Shown here: piece after piece, positions 23,659 to 32,065 of the stretch | Layout of the letters: every line of letters begins with the position of its first letter | Numbering within the stretch: the stretch's first letter is position 1 | DNA from: Flavobacteriales bacterium UBA1993 | GTDB taxonomy: Bacteria > Bacteroidota > Bacteroidia > Flavobacteriales_G > Salibacteraceae | NCBI GenBank assembly: GCA_002336485.1 | Contig: DDCZ01000090.1 | Location: forward strand, 6,254-58,453 | DNA length: 52,200 nucleotides | Direction of reading: 5' to 3' | Translations under genes and position numbers: made by a program | Notes under the pieces: model-generated | Told to the model about the DNA's origin: nothing | What the model saw: only the letters and a program-made list of their open reading frames with translations | Databases searched by the model: none

Positions 23659-25173
23659 ATGCTTAGCGAATCTTCAAAAGATCAGCTGTATGAGCTGTTG
23701 TTTGAAACAGCAACCGAGGGGTTAATCGTTGCCGACGCTAAAGGTGATGTTCATCTTGCCAATGGTCGAGTCGCTGAAATGTTTGGATACTCCGTGGACG
23801 AATTGTTGAAAATGAACGTCGATTCGTTGCTGCCAAAGCACCTTAGAGAACAGCACGTTTCGCATAGAGAAGGGTACACAAAATCTCCACATAAACGCCC
23901 CATGGGGCACGGTTACGACTTGATCGGTGTGCGGAAAGACGGCGCATCCGTTCCTATTGAAATCAGCCTGAATTATTACCGGCAAGGAGACACAATGATG
24001 GTCATGGCCTTGATCATGGATGTAACCGCGAGAAAGGAACAAGAAGCTCAGGTCTTACTATTAAACAAGAACTTAGAAAAGCGTGTAGAAGAGCGAACCC
24101 GCGAGTTGGAAGAATCGCAATTGCTCTATAGAATGATTGCCCGAAATTTTCCCAATGGCACCATAAACGTTTTCGACACGGACTTCAACTATGTTTTTGT
24201 GGAAGGCCAGGATTTATACAAGAATGGAATCACCAGCGAGCGCCTTGTGGGTAAAAACTACCTCACTCAGATTCCAGTGCGAATTAGAGAAGAAATTCAG
24301 AGCCGTCTGAAGGGTGTTTTTGAAGGAGAAAACACTTCATTTGAGCTTATGCATGAGGATCAGCATTATCTGTTGAACACAGTAGGTTTATCCGATCAAA
24401 CGGGTAAAATAAACCGAATTTTGATGGTGGAACAGAACATTACTGACCGGAAGAAAGCGGAACAAAAGGTGGTGATGGCGCTCGAAAAAGAAAAACAACT
24501 TAACGAGTTGAAATCGAGATTTGTGAGCATGGCTTCTCATGAATTTAGAACGCCTTTGAGCACTGTATTAAGCTCACTAAGCTTGCTCGAGAAGTACGAT
24601 GAAATGGATGCGAAGGATAAAAAACCTAAGCATTATGATCGAATTAAAAGCTCCGTACGTCACCTAACTAGTCTGCTCAATGATTTTCTATCCATCGAAA
24701 AAGTGGAAGCGGGTAAGGTTGCTTTGCATAAGTCAAATCTTAATATTCAGGAATTGTTGGGCGAAATCGTTGAACAGCATCAAGAAATTGCACAGACTGG
24801 GCAAATCATCCATTTCAGCTACAGTGGCAAGCGCACCTTTAGCACCGATCAAAATATGCTCAGAATAATTCTCAGTAATCTGCTGAGCAATGCCATAAAA
24901 TATTCAAAACAGCATCAGCGTGTTTGGGTAAACATTGAACGAGAAGACGAAGGCTTAAAAATCGAAATAAGAGATGAGGGTATAGGCATTCCTCTAAACG
25001 ATCAGGAAAACATGTTTGGTCGATTTTTTCGAGCCCAAAACGCCCTTAATATTGAAGGAACTGGGCTAGGTCTCAACATTGTTCACAGGTATGTGCAAAT
25101 GCTAAATGGCACCATTTCCTTTGAGAGCATGCCAAATGAAGGCACTACCTTTAGCGTAGAAATTCCAAGCTAA
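23659..25173 (+). CDS. Soluble PAS-PAS sensor histidine kinase
   Basis: The 504-residue kinase has no membrane helix, so it senses inside the cell. PAS1 lies at about 8-125 and PAS2 at about 150-265, separated by a coiled coil (LLNKNLEKRVEERTRELEES). The HisKA domain has SHEFRTPL with phosphoacceptor His 294, and the HATPase domain has LLSNAIKYSK, DEGIGIP and GTGLGLNIV. PAS1 has REQHVSHREGY, whose His 66 aligns with the heme-ligating histidine of FixL. However, the distal arginine region reads GHGYDLIG instead of GIGRIVTG, and many non-heme PAS domains share the histidine. The receiver-CRP gene starts six bases downstream and is the likely phosphotransfer partner. Confidence 0.92.
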   Translation: MLSESSKDQLYELLFETATEGLIVADAKGDVHLANGRVAEMFGYSVDELLKMNVDSLLPKHLREQHVSHREGYTKSPHKRPMGHGYDLIGVRKDGASVPIEISLNYYRQGDTMMVMALIMDVTARKEQEAQVLLLNKNLEKRVEERTRELEESQLLYRMIARNFPNGTINVFDTDFNYVFVEGQDLYKNGITSERLVGKNYLTQIPVRIREEIQSRLKGVFEGENTSFELMHEDQHYLLNTVGLSDQTGKINRILMVEQNITDRKKAEQKVVMALEKEKQLNELKSRFVSMASHEFRTPLSTVLSSLSLLEKYDEMDAKDKKPKHYDRIKSSVRHLTSLLNDFLSIEKVEAGKVALHKSNLNIQELLGEIVEQHQEIAQTGQIIHFSYSGKRTFSTDQNMLRIILSNLLSNAIKYSKQHQRVWVNIEREDEGLKIEIRDEGIGIPLNDQENMFGRFFRAQNALNIEGTGLGLNIVHRYVQMLNGTISFESMPNEGTTFSVEIPS

Positions 25174-25179
25174 CAATCT

Positions 25180-26250
25180 ATGAAGAAGCTTTTAATAATT
25201 GAAGACAACGATAACGTTCGCGAAAACACGGCCGAAATATTGGAGCTTGCGGGCTACGAAGTCCACACAGCAGAAAATGGAAAAAAGGGCGTGGAAGCCG
25301 CGTTGAATGCCAATTTTGATCTGATTCTTTGTGACATCATGATGCCTGAATTGGATGGTTACGGCGTACTTCATATTCTGAATAAAAACCCAAAAACCTC
25401 TGGGGTTCCGTTCATTTTCCTTACTGCCAAAGCCGAAAAAGCTGATTTCCGAAAGGGGATGAATCTGGGTGCTGACGACTATTTGACCAAGCCATTTGAG
25501 GACACAGAGCTGATGGATACCATTGAAATGCGACTGAAAAAGTCGGAACAAATGGGAAAAATTGTTGCCGTAAATGATGCGGATTCTGTTAAGTCGTTCC
25601 TGAATGATGCGGCCGAGTCTATTAGCTTGGAAGACCTTATTTCTGAGCGCAACACACGATTTTATAAGAAGAAAGAAACGTTGTATCGAGAAGGGGAATA
25701 TCCACACGCCCTCTACTACATCAAATCTGGAAAAGTGAAGTTGAGTCGGGTGAGCGATTATGGTAAGGAGTTTATAACCTCTATAAGCAGCACGGGAGAG
25801 TTTTTGGGATACTTAGCGCTCCTAGAGAACACCACATTCCAAGAAGAGGCGAGCACCATCGAGGATTGTGAGATCGTATCGATTCCAGTGGATCAGTTTA
25901 AAAAGTTGATCCATACCAACAGAGAGGTGTCAAACAACTTTATTAAGATCCTATCCCGCAATATTTTAGACCAAGAAGACCGTCTTTTGAAGTTGGCCTA
26001 TGGTAATGTTAGAGAGCGTGTAGCTTTTGTTTTGAATCATATATTCGAAAAGTATGGCAACGATCAGAACGATATCGGGGTTACGATTTCTCGTGAAGAA
26101 TTGGCTGGATATACAGGCATCGCGACCGAGTCATTGATTCGCACACTGAGCGATTTCAAATCAGAAGACATCATTTCAAATGATGGTCGATCCATCCAAG
26201 TGAAGGATCCCGTGCGCCTAAAGCGTTTAGCTGAGGGAAGCAATATCTGA
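25180..26250 (+). CDS. Response regulator: receiver domain fused to a CRP/FNR-type effector
   Basis: The 356 residues join a receiver (1-120) to a CRP-type protein. The receiver has the acidic pocket E8/D9, phosphoacceptor D52 in LCDIMMPELDG, T82 and K104 in YLTKPF. A cyclic-nucleotide-binding-fold domain (about 150-260) and a Crp-type helix-turn-helix (about 275-345) follow. The recognition helix TESLIRTL keeps Glu 317 and Arg 321, the spacing (ExxxR) with which CRP and FNR read TGA half sites. The sensor pocket GEFLGYLALLENTTFQEEA lacks the Arg-Ser pair for cAMP, and only two Cys occur, so no FNR iron-sulfur cluster. Control should come from phosphorylation by the upstream kinase. Confidence 0.93.
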   Translation: MKKLLIIEDNDNVRENTAEILELAGYEVHTAENGKKGVEAALNANFDLILCDIMMPELDGYGVLHILNKNPKTSGVPFIFLTAKAEKADFRKGMNLGADDYLTKPFEDTELMDTIEMRLKKSEQMGKIVAVNDADSVKSFLNDAAESISLEDLISERNTRFYKKKETLYREGEYPHALYYIKSGKVKLSRVSDYGKEFITSISSTGEFLGYLALLENTTFQEEASTIEDCEIVSIPVDQFKKLIHTNREVSNNFIKILSRNILDQEDRLLKLAYGNVRERVAFVLNHIFEKYGNDQNDIGVTISREELAGYTGIATESLIRTLSDFKSEDIISNDGRSIQVKDPVRLKRLAEGSNI

Positions 26251-26269
26251 CGGGTAGCAACCTACGCAC

Positions 26270-26312
26270 TGATCTAGATCATAGGAATTGGGATTGGATT
26301 ATGATTGTTTTG
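26270..26312 (+). promoter_or_regulatory. Putative CRP/FNR-type activated promoter of the dehydrogenase gene
   Basis: TGATCTAGATCA (26270-26281) is a perfect 12-base palindrome of the TGAT-N4-ATCA type. After exactly 23 bases comes TTGTTTTG (26305-26312), which keeps the TTTG of the -7 element. A start near 26316 would leave a leader of about 22 bases before ATG 26339. Confidence 0.6.
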
Positions 26313-26338
26313 ATAGGCATCAAATCAACCCGGCTTTC

Positions 26339-27280
26339 ATGATTGATATCTCACACATTAATGTAACCCTCGTTGGATTCGGGAACGTCGGTAAATGTGT
26401 GCTAAACGTGATGCTTCAAGATCATCATAGAAGTTTCAACATCAACATTCTAGATCCAGACCCTAATATTTCGGGCAGCCTTAGAGACCTTGGGCATGCG
26501 TGCATGCTGGCCAAACGGCACGAAATAATTTGGAACAGCCAAGAGGCATTTGAATCTGCTGACTTTATCATTTTTTGCGCTGGGAGGGCCATCCCTATTG
26601 GAGCCAATCGATCCTTCGCCTTGGATGAAAATCGAAAAATAGTTCAAGATGTTTTCCACAACTTTAAGGCAAAGGCCGACCCCATTTTAATTGTTGTATC
26701 AAATCCTGTGGATGTAATTTCTCTTGAGATTCTGCAGGCATCCAAATTGAACCCGGAAAACATTCTCGGTATTGGAACAATAGTGGAAACACTTCGATTG
26801 ACGCATCAATTGAGCCTTGTAAGTGGGATTCCACCTTCAGAAATCGACACTCTTGTCATTGGAGAGCACGGCGAAACCATGGTTCCCTTGATTAGCAACA
26901 CATTCATCAAGGGCATTCCTGTATCTAAATATCTGGAAGAACATCTAATCAGGGATTGCATTTACGAAACGAGACGTGCCGCGCACAGGATAAAAGAAAC
27001 ACAACATGCCGCCTTTTACGCCGCTGCAAATGCGGTAATTCATGTATTTCAAAGCATTCTGACACAGGAAAGCAATCCAATGCCATTGAGCATTTATCAT
27101 GAAGAGGATGGCGTCTTTTATAGCGTTCCAATTAAGGTAACGAAAGGTGGAAACTTGCTGCCAATTGTGCTCTCCATCGATACCGACGAGCTTGAGGCTC
27201 TAGAAGAATCCAAGCAAAAAATCCGCCTCATATCGGGGGTTGGAGGCGCTGGGGTTGAGATGAGTCAAGTAAATAAATGA
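26339..27280 (+). CDS. Divergent lactate/malate dehydrogenase family protein
   Basis: The 313-residue protein has the LDH/MDH fold. It has VTLVGFGNVGK (NAD-binding Gly motif), Asp in NILDPDP (binds NAD ribose), IIFCAGR, IVVSNPVDV, and catalytic His in VIGEHGETMVPL. The substrate Arg (LDxxR motif) is in IVETLRLT, with the usual Asp changed to Glu. The mobile-loop region GRAIPIGANR lacks a clear Gln (lactate) or Arg (malate) at the specificity position, so substrate cannot be assigned. The start is ATG 26339; the TTG at 26288 lies upstream of the likely -7 element. It follows the regulator gene and carries the best CRP/FNR-type site in the window. A fermentative role at low oxygen is a reasonable inference. 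Confidence 0.78.
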   Translation: MIDISHINVTLVGFGNVGKCVLNVMLQDHHRSFNINILDPDPNISGSLRDLGHACMLAKRHEIIWNSQEAFESADFIIFCAGRAIPIGANRSFALDENRKIVQDVFHNFKAKADPILIVVSNPVDVISLEILQASKLNPENILGIGTIVETLRLTHQLSLVSGIPPSEIDTLVIGEHGETMVPLISNTFIKGIPVSKYLEEHLIRDCIYETRRAAHRIKETQHAAFYAAANAVIHVFQSILTQESNPMPLSIYHEEDGVFYSVPIKVTKGGNLLPIVLSIDTDELEALEESKQKIRLISGVGGAGVEMSQVNK

Positions 27281-27320
27281 GTCAGATCAGGCTATCTGAG
27301 TCATTGCTGATTCATATTTG
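27278..27320 (+). promoter_or_regulatory. Putative CRP/FNR-type activated promoter of the stress-protein genes
   Basis: TGA-GTCAGA-TCA (27278-27289) starts on the stop codon of the dehydrogenase gene. Exactly 23 bases later is CATATTTG (27313-27320), one base from TAnnTTTG. The leader to ATG 27339 would be about 15 bases. Confidence 0.55.
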
Positions 27321-27338
27321 CTGCCTAATTCAAGCCAA

Positions 27339-28211
27339 ATGAAGAAAATCTTAGTACCAACAGACTTTAGCGAATGTGCTGAGCACGCCGCAGAAGTCGC
27401 AGCCAATTTAGCGAAGCGCACAGGCGCCCGGTTATATATGTTGCACATAATGGATATTCCTGTTTACGATCGGAATGATTCCTTTCAGTCATTTTCCGAT
27501 GCAGCGGAAGGCATTTTTTGGATGAAGCTGGTGAAAAAGCGATACAAGGAGCTATTTGCCAGGCCATTTATGAAAGGTGTAAACGCTGTTGAGGTAATCC
27601 AATACGATGGAGTTTATAGCACCATTGCCAAGCAGGCCGCAGAACATGATATTGATCTAATTGTGATGGGTTCGCATGGAGATTCAGGCGCCCACGAGTT
27701 GTTTATCGGTTCAAATACAGAAAAGGTGGTTCGGATCGCCGAGTGTCCGGTACTTACCGTTAAGAATAGGCATCAGGACTTCGACTTAAAGAATATCATT
27801 TTTGCCTCTAATTTTTACGGAGAAGCGAAGGAAAATTTCGCGAAGCTTTTTAACTTTATCAAGCTTTTCGATGCACATGTACATTTAGTCAAAGTCATCA
27901 CGCCGGACCACTTTGAATCGACCGAGCAGACAAACAAGTTGGTCGCAGATTTTAGAGCGGAATGGCGAATTGATAATTGCACAGTGCACGTAATTAATGA
28001 AAGCACTGTTCATGCAGGAATTGGTTATGCAACGGGGGTTGTAAATGCCGATGCCATCGCAATGGAAACACACGGAAGAACCGGTATAAGCCGATTCTTC
28101 TATGGAAGTCAAACAGAAAGTGTTGTAAATCATGCTGAAATCCCCGTACTCTCTGTCAAGATTAAGGAGTATAAAGGTGATTTAGGCCCATTTTCACGTA
28201 TAGGATCATAA
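27339..28211 (+). CDS. Tandem-domain universal stress protein (UspA family)
   Basis: The 290-residue protein has two UspA domains. The first (1-145) starts MKKILVPTDFSECAEHAAEVAANLA and ends with the nucleotide-binding IVMGSHGDSGAHELFIGSNTEKVVRIAECPVL (GxxG-9x-GS pattern). The second (about 150-280) starts FDLKNIIFASNF and ends ETHGRTGISRFFYGSQTESVVNHAEIPVL. USPs bind ATP or other ligands and aid survival in starvation or hypoxia. The start at 27339 matches the family; the TTG at 27318 falls in the -7 element. It is followed after three bases by a second USP gene. Confidence 0.93.
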   Translation: MKKILVPTDFSECAEHAAEVAANLAKRTGARLYMLHIMDIPVYDRNDSFQSFSDAAEGIFWMKLVKKRYKELFARPFMKGVNAVEVIQYDGVYSTIAKQAAEHDIDLIVMGSHGDSGAHELFIGSNTEKVVRIAECPVLTVKNRHQDFDLKNIIFASNFYGEAKENFAKLFNFIKLFDAHVHLVKVITPDHFESTEQTNKLVADFRAEWRIDNCTVHVINESTVHAGIGYATGVVNADAIAMETHGRTGISRFFYGSQTESVVNHAEIPVLSVKIKEYKGDLGPFSRIGS

Positions 28212-28214
28212 ACA

Positions 28215-29033
28215 ATGAGCACAATTTTAATACCGACCGATTTTTCAGATACTGCACGAAATGCCTTTGTGTATGCCGTTAAACTATTTGGAAAAGATAA
28301 CCAGTACATCTTATTGAACACTTTTGAGGAACCCCATAGCACTGGAGCTTCCATGATCTCATTACGAGATGTGATGGAGGAAGGCTCTCTTGAAGGTTTG
28401 GCGGAAGAGTGCATTCACATTAAAAACATACTGGGCGAGGACACCCCAGAAATAACTTCCATTTCTGAATATGGCAGTTCGGTGAATTCCATTCTTAGAG
28501 TTGCGCGCACAAAAGGTATAAACCTCATAGTTATGGGAACTACGGGTGCTTCTGGGCTAAAGGAAGTGGTCATGGGAAGCGTAGCAGCTGGAGTCATTCA
28601 AGAGTCCCTTGTTCCGGTTCTGGCGATACCTTCCAACTATGTTTTTAGAAAGCCTAAAAATATCTTGTTGGCCGCAGATCTAAAATCAAACATCGACGCG
28701 GAACACCTCACCATGCTGAAGTCAATAGCCGATGCCGCAAATGGGAAAATTACCGTTGTGACCGTAGAGTCCGACGATGATGACATAAGCATGGACGACG
28801 TGGAGCAAGGCTATAACATGCATGTGCAACTTGAAAACATAGAGCACGCATTTGAAGTTGTAGAGAATGAAGATGTCGAACTTGCGTTATCGCTTTTCGC
28901 CAATGCAAATGACATGGATATGATTGTGACCATACCTCGAAAAAGCAACTGGTTTCAACGATTGCTAAATCCAAGCATTTCAAGAAAGTTGGCACAACAT
29001 CAACAGCGTCCTGTGCTCGCCTTGACGCGTTGA
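28215..29033 (+). CDS. Tandem-domain universal stress protein (UspA family)
   Basis: The 272-residue second USP starts MSTILIPTDFSDTARNAFVYAVKLF. Its first domain has the binding motif IVMGTTGASGLKEVVMGSVAAGVIQESLVPVL. The second domain starts PKNILLAADLKSN and has lost the Gly-rich ATP motif (DMIVTIPRKSNWFQRLL), as often happens in one half of tandem USPs. It is in one transcript with the first USP. Its stop codon abuts the stop of the convergent protease gene with no spacer, so the two transcripts must run into each other unless terminators lie inside the coding regions. Confidence 0.92.
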   Translation: MSTILIPTDFSDTARNAFVYAVKLFGKDNQYILLNTFEEPHSTGASMISLRDVMEEGSLEGLAEECIHIKNILGEDTPEITSISEYGSSVNSILRVARTKGINLIVMGTTGASGLKEVVMGSVAAGVIQESLVPVLAIPSNYVFRKPKNILLAADLKSNIDAEHLTMLKSIADAANGKITVVTVESDDDDISMDDVEQGYNMHVQLENIEHAFEVVENEDVELALSLFANANDMDMIVTIPRKSNWFQRLLNPSISRKLAQHQQRPVLALTR

Positions 29034-31460
29034 TTAAAGTATTTCGACGCGTTTGAATACAACAGAATTAGAAGAACCTAGTTGCAGTAAATAAACACCT
29101 GCGGCTAGGTTTTTCACGTTTATAGCAGCGCTATTTTCCGCGACGCTTCCTGACTTCACAGCCGCCCCCAAAATAGAATAAAGCGTGTATGTCACAGTGG
29201 AGCGAATCCCAGAGATGTGTAGCAACTCATCTGTTGGATTTGGATAAACCTTCAAGCTTTCCACATCCAATTCTTCCTGACCTAACCCTTGGTAGACCAC
29301 CTCATTACTATAGTCGCTGGTACTCACTGAATTCTCAGCATACACTCGATAGTAATACTCCTCACCGTACATGATCACATTATAATCTAAGTACGAAGTG
29401 CTGTTTGGTGCCAACGTATCTATGACTGTGTACGCACTATTGTTAGCGATGGACTTTTCTACATACCAATTTGTTTCAGAAGAAAAATCATCGTTCCAAG
29501 TAAGCGCCATAAGCGCATTAAAATAATCTGGGTTAAGGTTCAATACGATGTCCTCGTCCTCGAGTTCACTTGGTTCAATCACACTGAATTTGCCGCCGAT
29601 ATTGAAGAAAATATTATCTGCGGCGCTAACACGAATGTAATAGCCGTTACCCACGTTTGAGAGTGAAATGCTCACTGCCTCAGATCCATCATTTGAAGTG
29701 TTCGTGGCCAAGTTTTCAATTACATCTAAGGTTAGATTGGCGCTGCTAAACTTGCAGAGGTCGATGTTTACATTTTGACAATTAACGGGCGATGCATCTG
29801 TGCCTGCAACGTCCCAGGTTACTAAATATCCATTGACTGCCTCAACTGACTCTCCTGTCTGAGCAGAGGTTACCAAGAATGGCCCCGCATCTTCACTTGC
29901 CTCAAATTCAACCTCATCGATGCCAACACCACCTCCTGCGCTGTTTTCATCCCGAACCGTTAAGCGAAAAGTCAAATCACGATCATAGGTAGGGTAGGTT
30001 TCTCCAAGAACGGTGTTCCCCAGAATGATATTCAACATTTTCGGAAAGACGCGATATGTCTCATCTACTGGATCCCACGAACGAAAAATTGGAGCATTTC
30101 CCGATGGGCTATCAGGATGACCTGCAGGGCCTAAATCCATTTCTTCCCAACAATAGGTGAGGTCGTCGCCGTCTTGATCGGTCGCTGACCCATCGAGTAG
30201 AAAAGGAGTTTCAATTGGAATGAAAAACCCGCCGTTCGGCACAGTTACTTGCGGCGCGCTGTTTCCAGTATTGGTGCTCGAAGCGCATGAATTTCCACTT
30301 CCGTTGTGTGCAAATGCAATTACTTGGTCATAACTATGTGCGTGAAAATAGTCGTCCGAATTGTTTTGAAGACTTGGGCTGCAAACACCTGCGTAACCCA
30401 TAATGGTGGATGCACTTCCCGGCTCAAAAGCATTGTTCGCCGAACGGTTGCATGATGATGTACTGCTGTTTTGGGTGTGACTTGCACCAAATTGATGCCC
30501 CATTTCGTGACATACATAGTCGATATCAAAAGGGTCACCTGTTGGAGAAGAGGAACCTGTAACGCCCCTCGCCTTTGCTTGGCCACAAACTACTCCAAGT
30601 CCCGCGATGCCTCCTCCTCCAGTGCTGTAAACATGACCGATGTCAAAATTGGAGTTTCCAATAACGCTGCTCAGATTCGAGATGTTTTGGCCCAGCATTG
30701 TACTTCCGCTGTTGTTTGTATACGGATCGGTGGCTGAATTTAAATAGATGATATCATCATTGTTGCCAATAAGCTCGAACGTGATGGCAAATTCGCGTTC
30801 ATACACGCCGTTAACTCTATTAATGGATGTTACCATCGCGCTGAGCACACCCGATACCGTGCCCCCATGAAATTGACCGTATTCGCCCGTGCAGGCTAAT
30901 GCCAAACGATACGTTCTTAGTTTGTCGCCACTGCGCCCGGCATCGTGTCCATTAATGGGCATAACTTCAGATGCGACATCAACAATTTCACCCTCAGTAT
31001 AACACTGGCGCTCCTTCAAACCGCGATAATGCTCCGTATAGTCGTCGCGGTAGTAGCTGGTATACCCCGCCGCGTTCGAAGCAGGATCAATATATACGGT
31101 GCCATTTGTGGTAAACAAAATTCCATGAAATCCTTTATACGTCCATCCAACACGGCCGTGAATTTGGTCGCCCGTTACCCGAAAGCTTTTGATCTCGGGA
31201 TATTTTTCTGCGAGCTCAGGAGCGATAATTGGTGCGGACTCTAGGCGTAGATCAACGGCCACACCGTTTGGCAATGGAAGTTGAATAGTTGCCGCCACAG
31301 TTGCTGAGGCCGTGTTAAGTGCCGACATCAAGGAGGGCTCTATATCAAACGTAAACTGTTTGAATTCGGGTTCTGTAGACTCGGTTGGGGTGAAATAGCG
31401 TACTTGACTAGAAACAGTCAGCGAGAAGAATAGGGCAGAGAATAGCGTAAGTAATTTCAT
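29034..31460 (-). CDS. Secreted reprolysin-like zinc metalloprotease with T9SS tail
   Basis: This 808-residue enzyme has a signal peptide (1-18) and a propeptide (about 20-150) with PELAEKYPEIKSFRVTG, GFHGILFTTNGTVYIDP. The catalytic domain carries HEMGHQFGASH (HExxHxxGxxH, near residue 320) and a downstream IMGYAGVC Met-turn. Beta-rich modules follow, including one with a cadherin/PKD-like APQVTVPNGGFFIP start and a fibronectin-like TWNDDFSSETNWYVEKS. The last 80 residues are a type A T9SS tail (VYPNPTDELLHISG ... GVYLLQLGSSNSVVFKRVEIL). It should be secreted or surface-bound and degrade protein outside the cell. The lipoprotein gene upstream, three bases away, resembles its propeptide. Confidence 0.92.
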   Translation of the reverse strand: MKLLTLFSALFFSLTVSSQVRYFTPTESTEPEFKQFTFDIEPSLMSALNTASATVAATIQLPLPNGVAVDLRLESAPIIAPELAEKYPEIKSFRVTGDQIHGRVGWTYKGFHGILFTTNGTVYIDPASNAAGYTSYYRDDYTEHYRGLKERQCYTEGEIVDVASEVMPINGHDAGRSGDKLRTYRLALACTGEYGQFHGGTVSGVLSAMVTSINRVNGVYEREFAITFELIGNNDDIIYLNSATDPYTNNSGSTMLGQNISNLSSVIGNSNFDIGHVYSTGGGGIAGLGVVCGQAKARGVTGSSSPTGDPFDIDYVCHEMGHQFGASHTQNSSTSSCNRSANNAFEPGSASTIMGYAGVCSPSLQNNSDDYFHAHSYDQVIAFAHNGSGNSCASSTNTGNSAPQVTVPNGGFFIPIETPFLLDGSATDQDGDDLTYCWEEMDLGPAGHPDSPSGNAPIFRSWDPVDETYRVFPKMLNIILGNTVLGETYPTYDRDLTFRLTVRDENSAGGGVGIDEVEFEASEDAGPFLVTSAQTGESVEAVNGYLVTWDVAGTDASPVNCQNVNIDLCKFSSANLTLDVIENLATNTSNDGSEAVSISLSNVGNGYYIRVSAADNIFFNIGGKFSVIEPSELEDEDIVLNLNPDYFNALMALTWNDDFSSETNWYVEKSIANNSAYTVIDTLAPNSTSYLDYNVIMYGEEYYYRVYAENSVSTSDYSNEVVYQGLGQEELDVESLKVYPNPTDELLHISGIRSTVTYTLYSILGAAVKSGSVAENSAAINVKNLAAGVYLLQLGSSNSVVFKRVEIL

Positions 31461-31463
31461 AAA

Positions 31464-32030
31464 TTATTTTTCAAAATCCTCACGCGAGGCCTTCGGCAAG
31501 GATGATTTTTCATAAAGGACATAGAATGTTTTGTTGCCTTCCAGAAAAGGCTCTAAAAGCATGATTTCTTTTCCATTTTTTATTTCTGCAAACAGACCTT
31601 TTTCGTTTGTGTCCATTCGAATGCTGTAGGTTTTGTCTGCCGAATAGCCTTTGTATGATTTGATTTCAGGGAATTTTGCGGCCAGCGCTTCACTCATGGT
31701 TCCAGAGTTTTCTAATTGAAAAAGTTGAAGCTGATCCTCGATAGGCAGTTGTGTCTCAGCCGATGAACCACTCAGAGACTCCATCAGTTTCGAATAATCA
31801 CATTGCCAAAGAGAGTAGGAGGCCGGACTTATTCTCCGCTCAAGATCTGGAAGATCCATCTCTTTATACTCCGTCCACACACTGTTTTCAAGTGATGGGA
31901 TTTCGGCAGATTTTGGTGACTCAGCTGTTTGCTCGACGGGCACACTTGCTTTATCAGATGCTTCAGGCGCAGGCTTGTTAGACTTACAACTGGCAAATAG
32001 GACAATCAAAAAGAAGGGTAGAAAGCGCAT
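31464..32030 (-). CDS. Lipoprotein resembling a reprolysin propeptide
   Basis: The 188-residue product has a lipoprotein signal (FFLIVLFASC, Cys at about 15) and an Ala/Glu/Lys/Pro-rich linker to about residue 45. A domain then resembles the propeptide of the protease encoded next. EALAAKFPEIKSYKGYSADKTYSIRM matches PELAEKYPEIKSFRVTG in position and sequence. KGLFAEIKNGKEIMLLEPF matches KGFHGILFTTNGTVYIDPA, and both end in a Tyr-rich strand (FYVLYEK, TSYYRD). No protease domain is present. It precedes the protease gene by three bases in one transcript. A stand-alone inhibitor or folding helper for the protease is the natural inference; no such role is proven. Confidence 0.75.
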   Translation of the reverse strand: MRFLPFFLIVLFASCKSNKPAPEASDKASVPVEQTAESPKSAEIPSLENSVWTEYKEMDLPDLERRISPASYSLWQCDYSKLMESLSGSSAETQLPIEDQLQLFQLENSGTMSEALAAKFPEIKSYKGYSADKTYSIRMDTNEKGLFAEIKNGKEIMLLEPFLEGNKTFYVLYEKSSLPKASREDFEK

Positions 32031-32065
32031 AATTAGTTAGGTGGGCTAAATGTAAGGAGCTGCGC

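Noticed and set aside
25180..26250. Calling the receiver-CRP protein an FNR-type oxygen sensor
   Set aside because: Only two cysteines occur in the protein, so a four-cysteine iron-sulfur cluster is not possible. Any oxygen response would have to come through the kinase.
27282..27299. TCAGAT-N6-ATCTGA hairpin as terminator of the dehydrogenase gene
   Set aside because: The stem is short and no T-run follows. The sequence overlaps the CRP-type site and promoter of the stress-protein gene.
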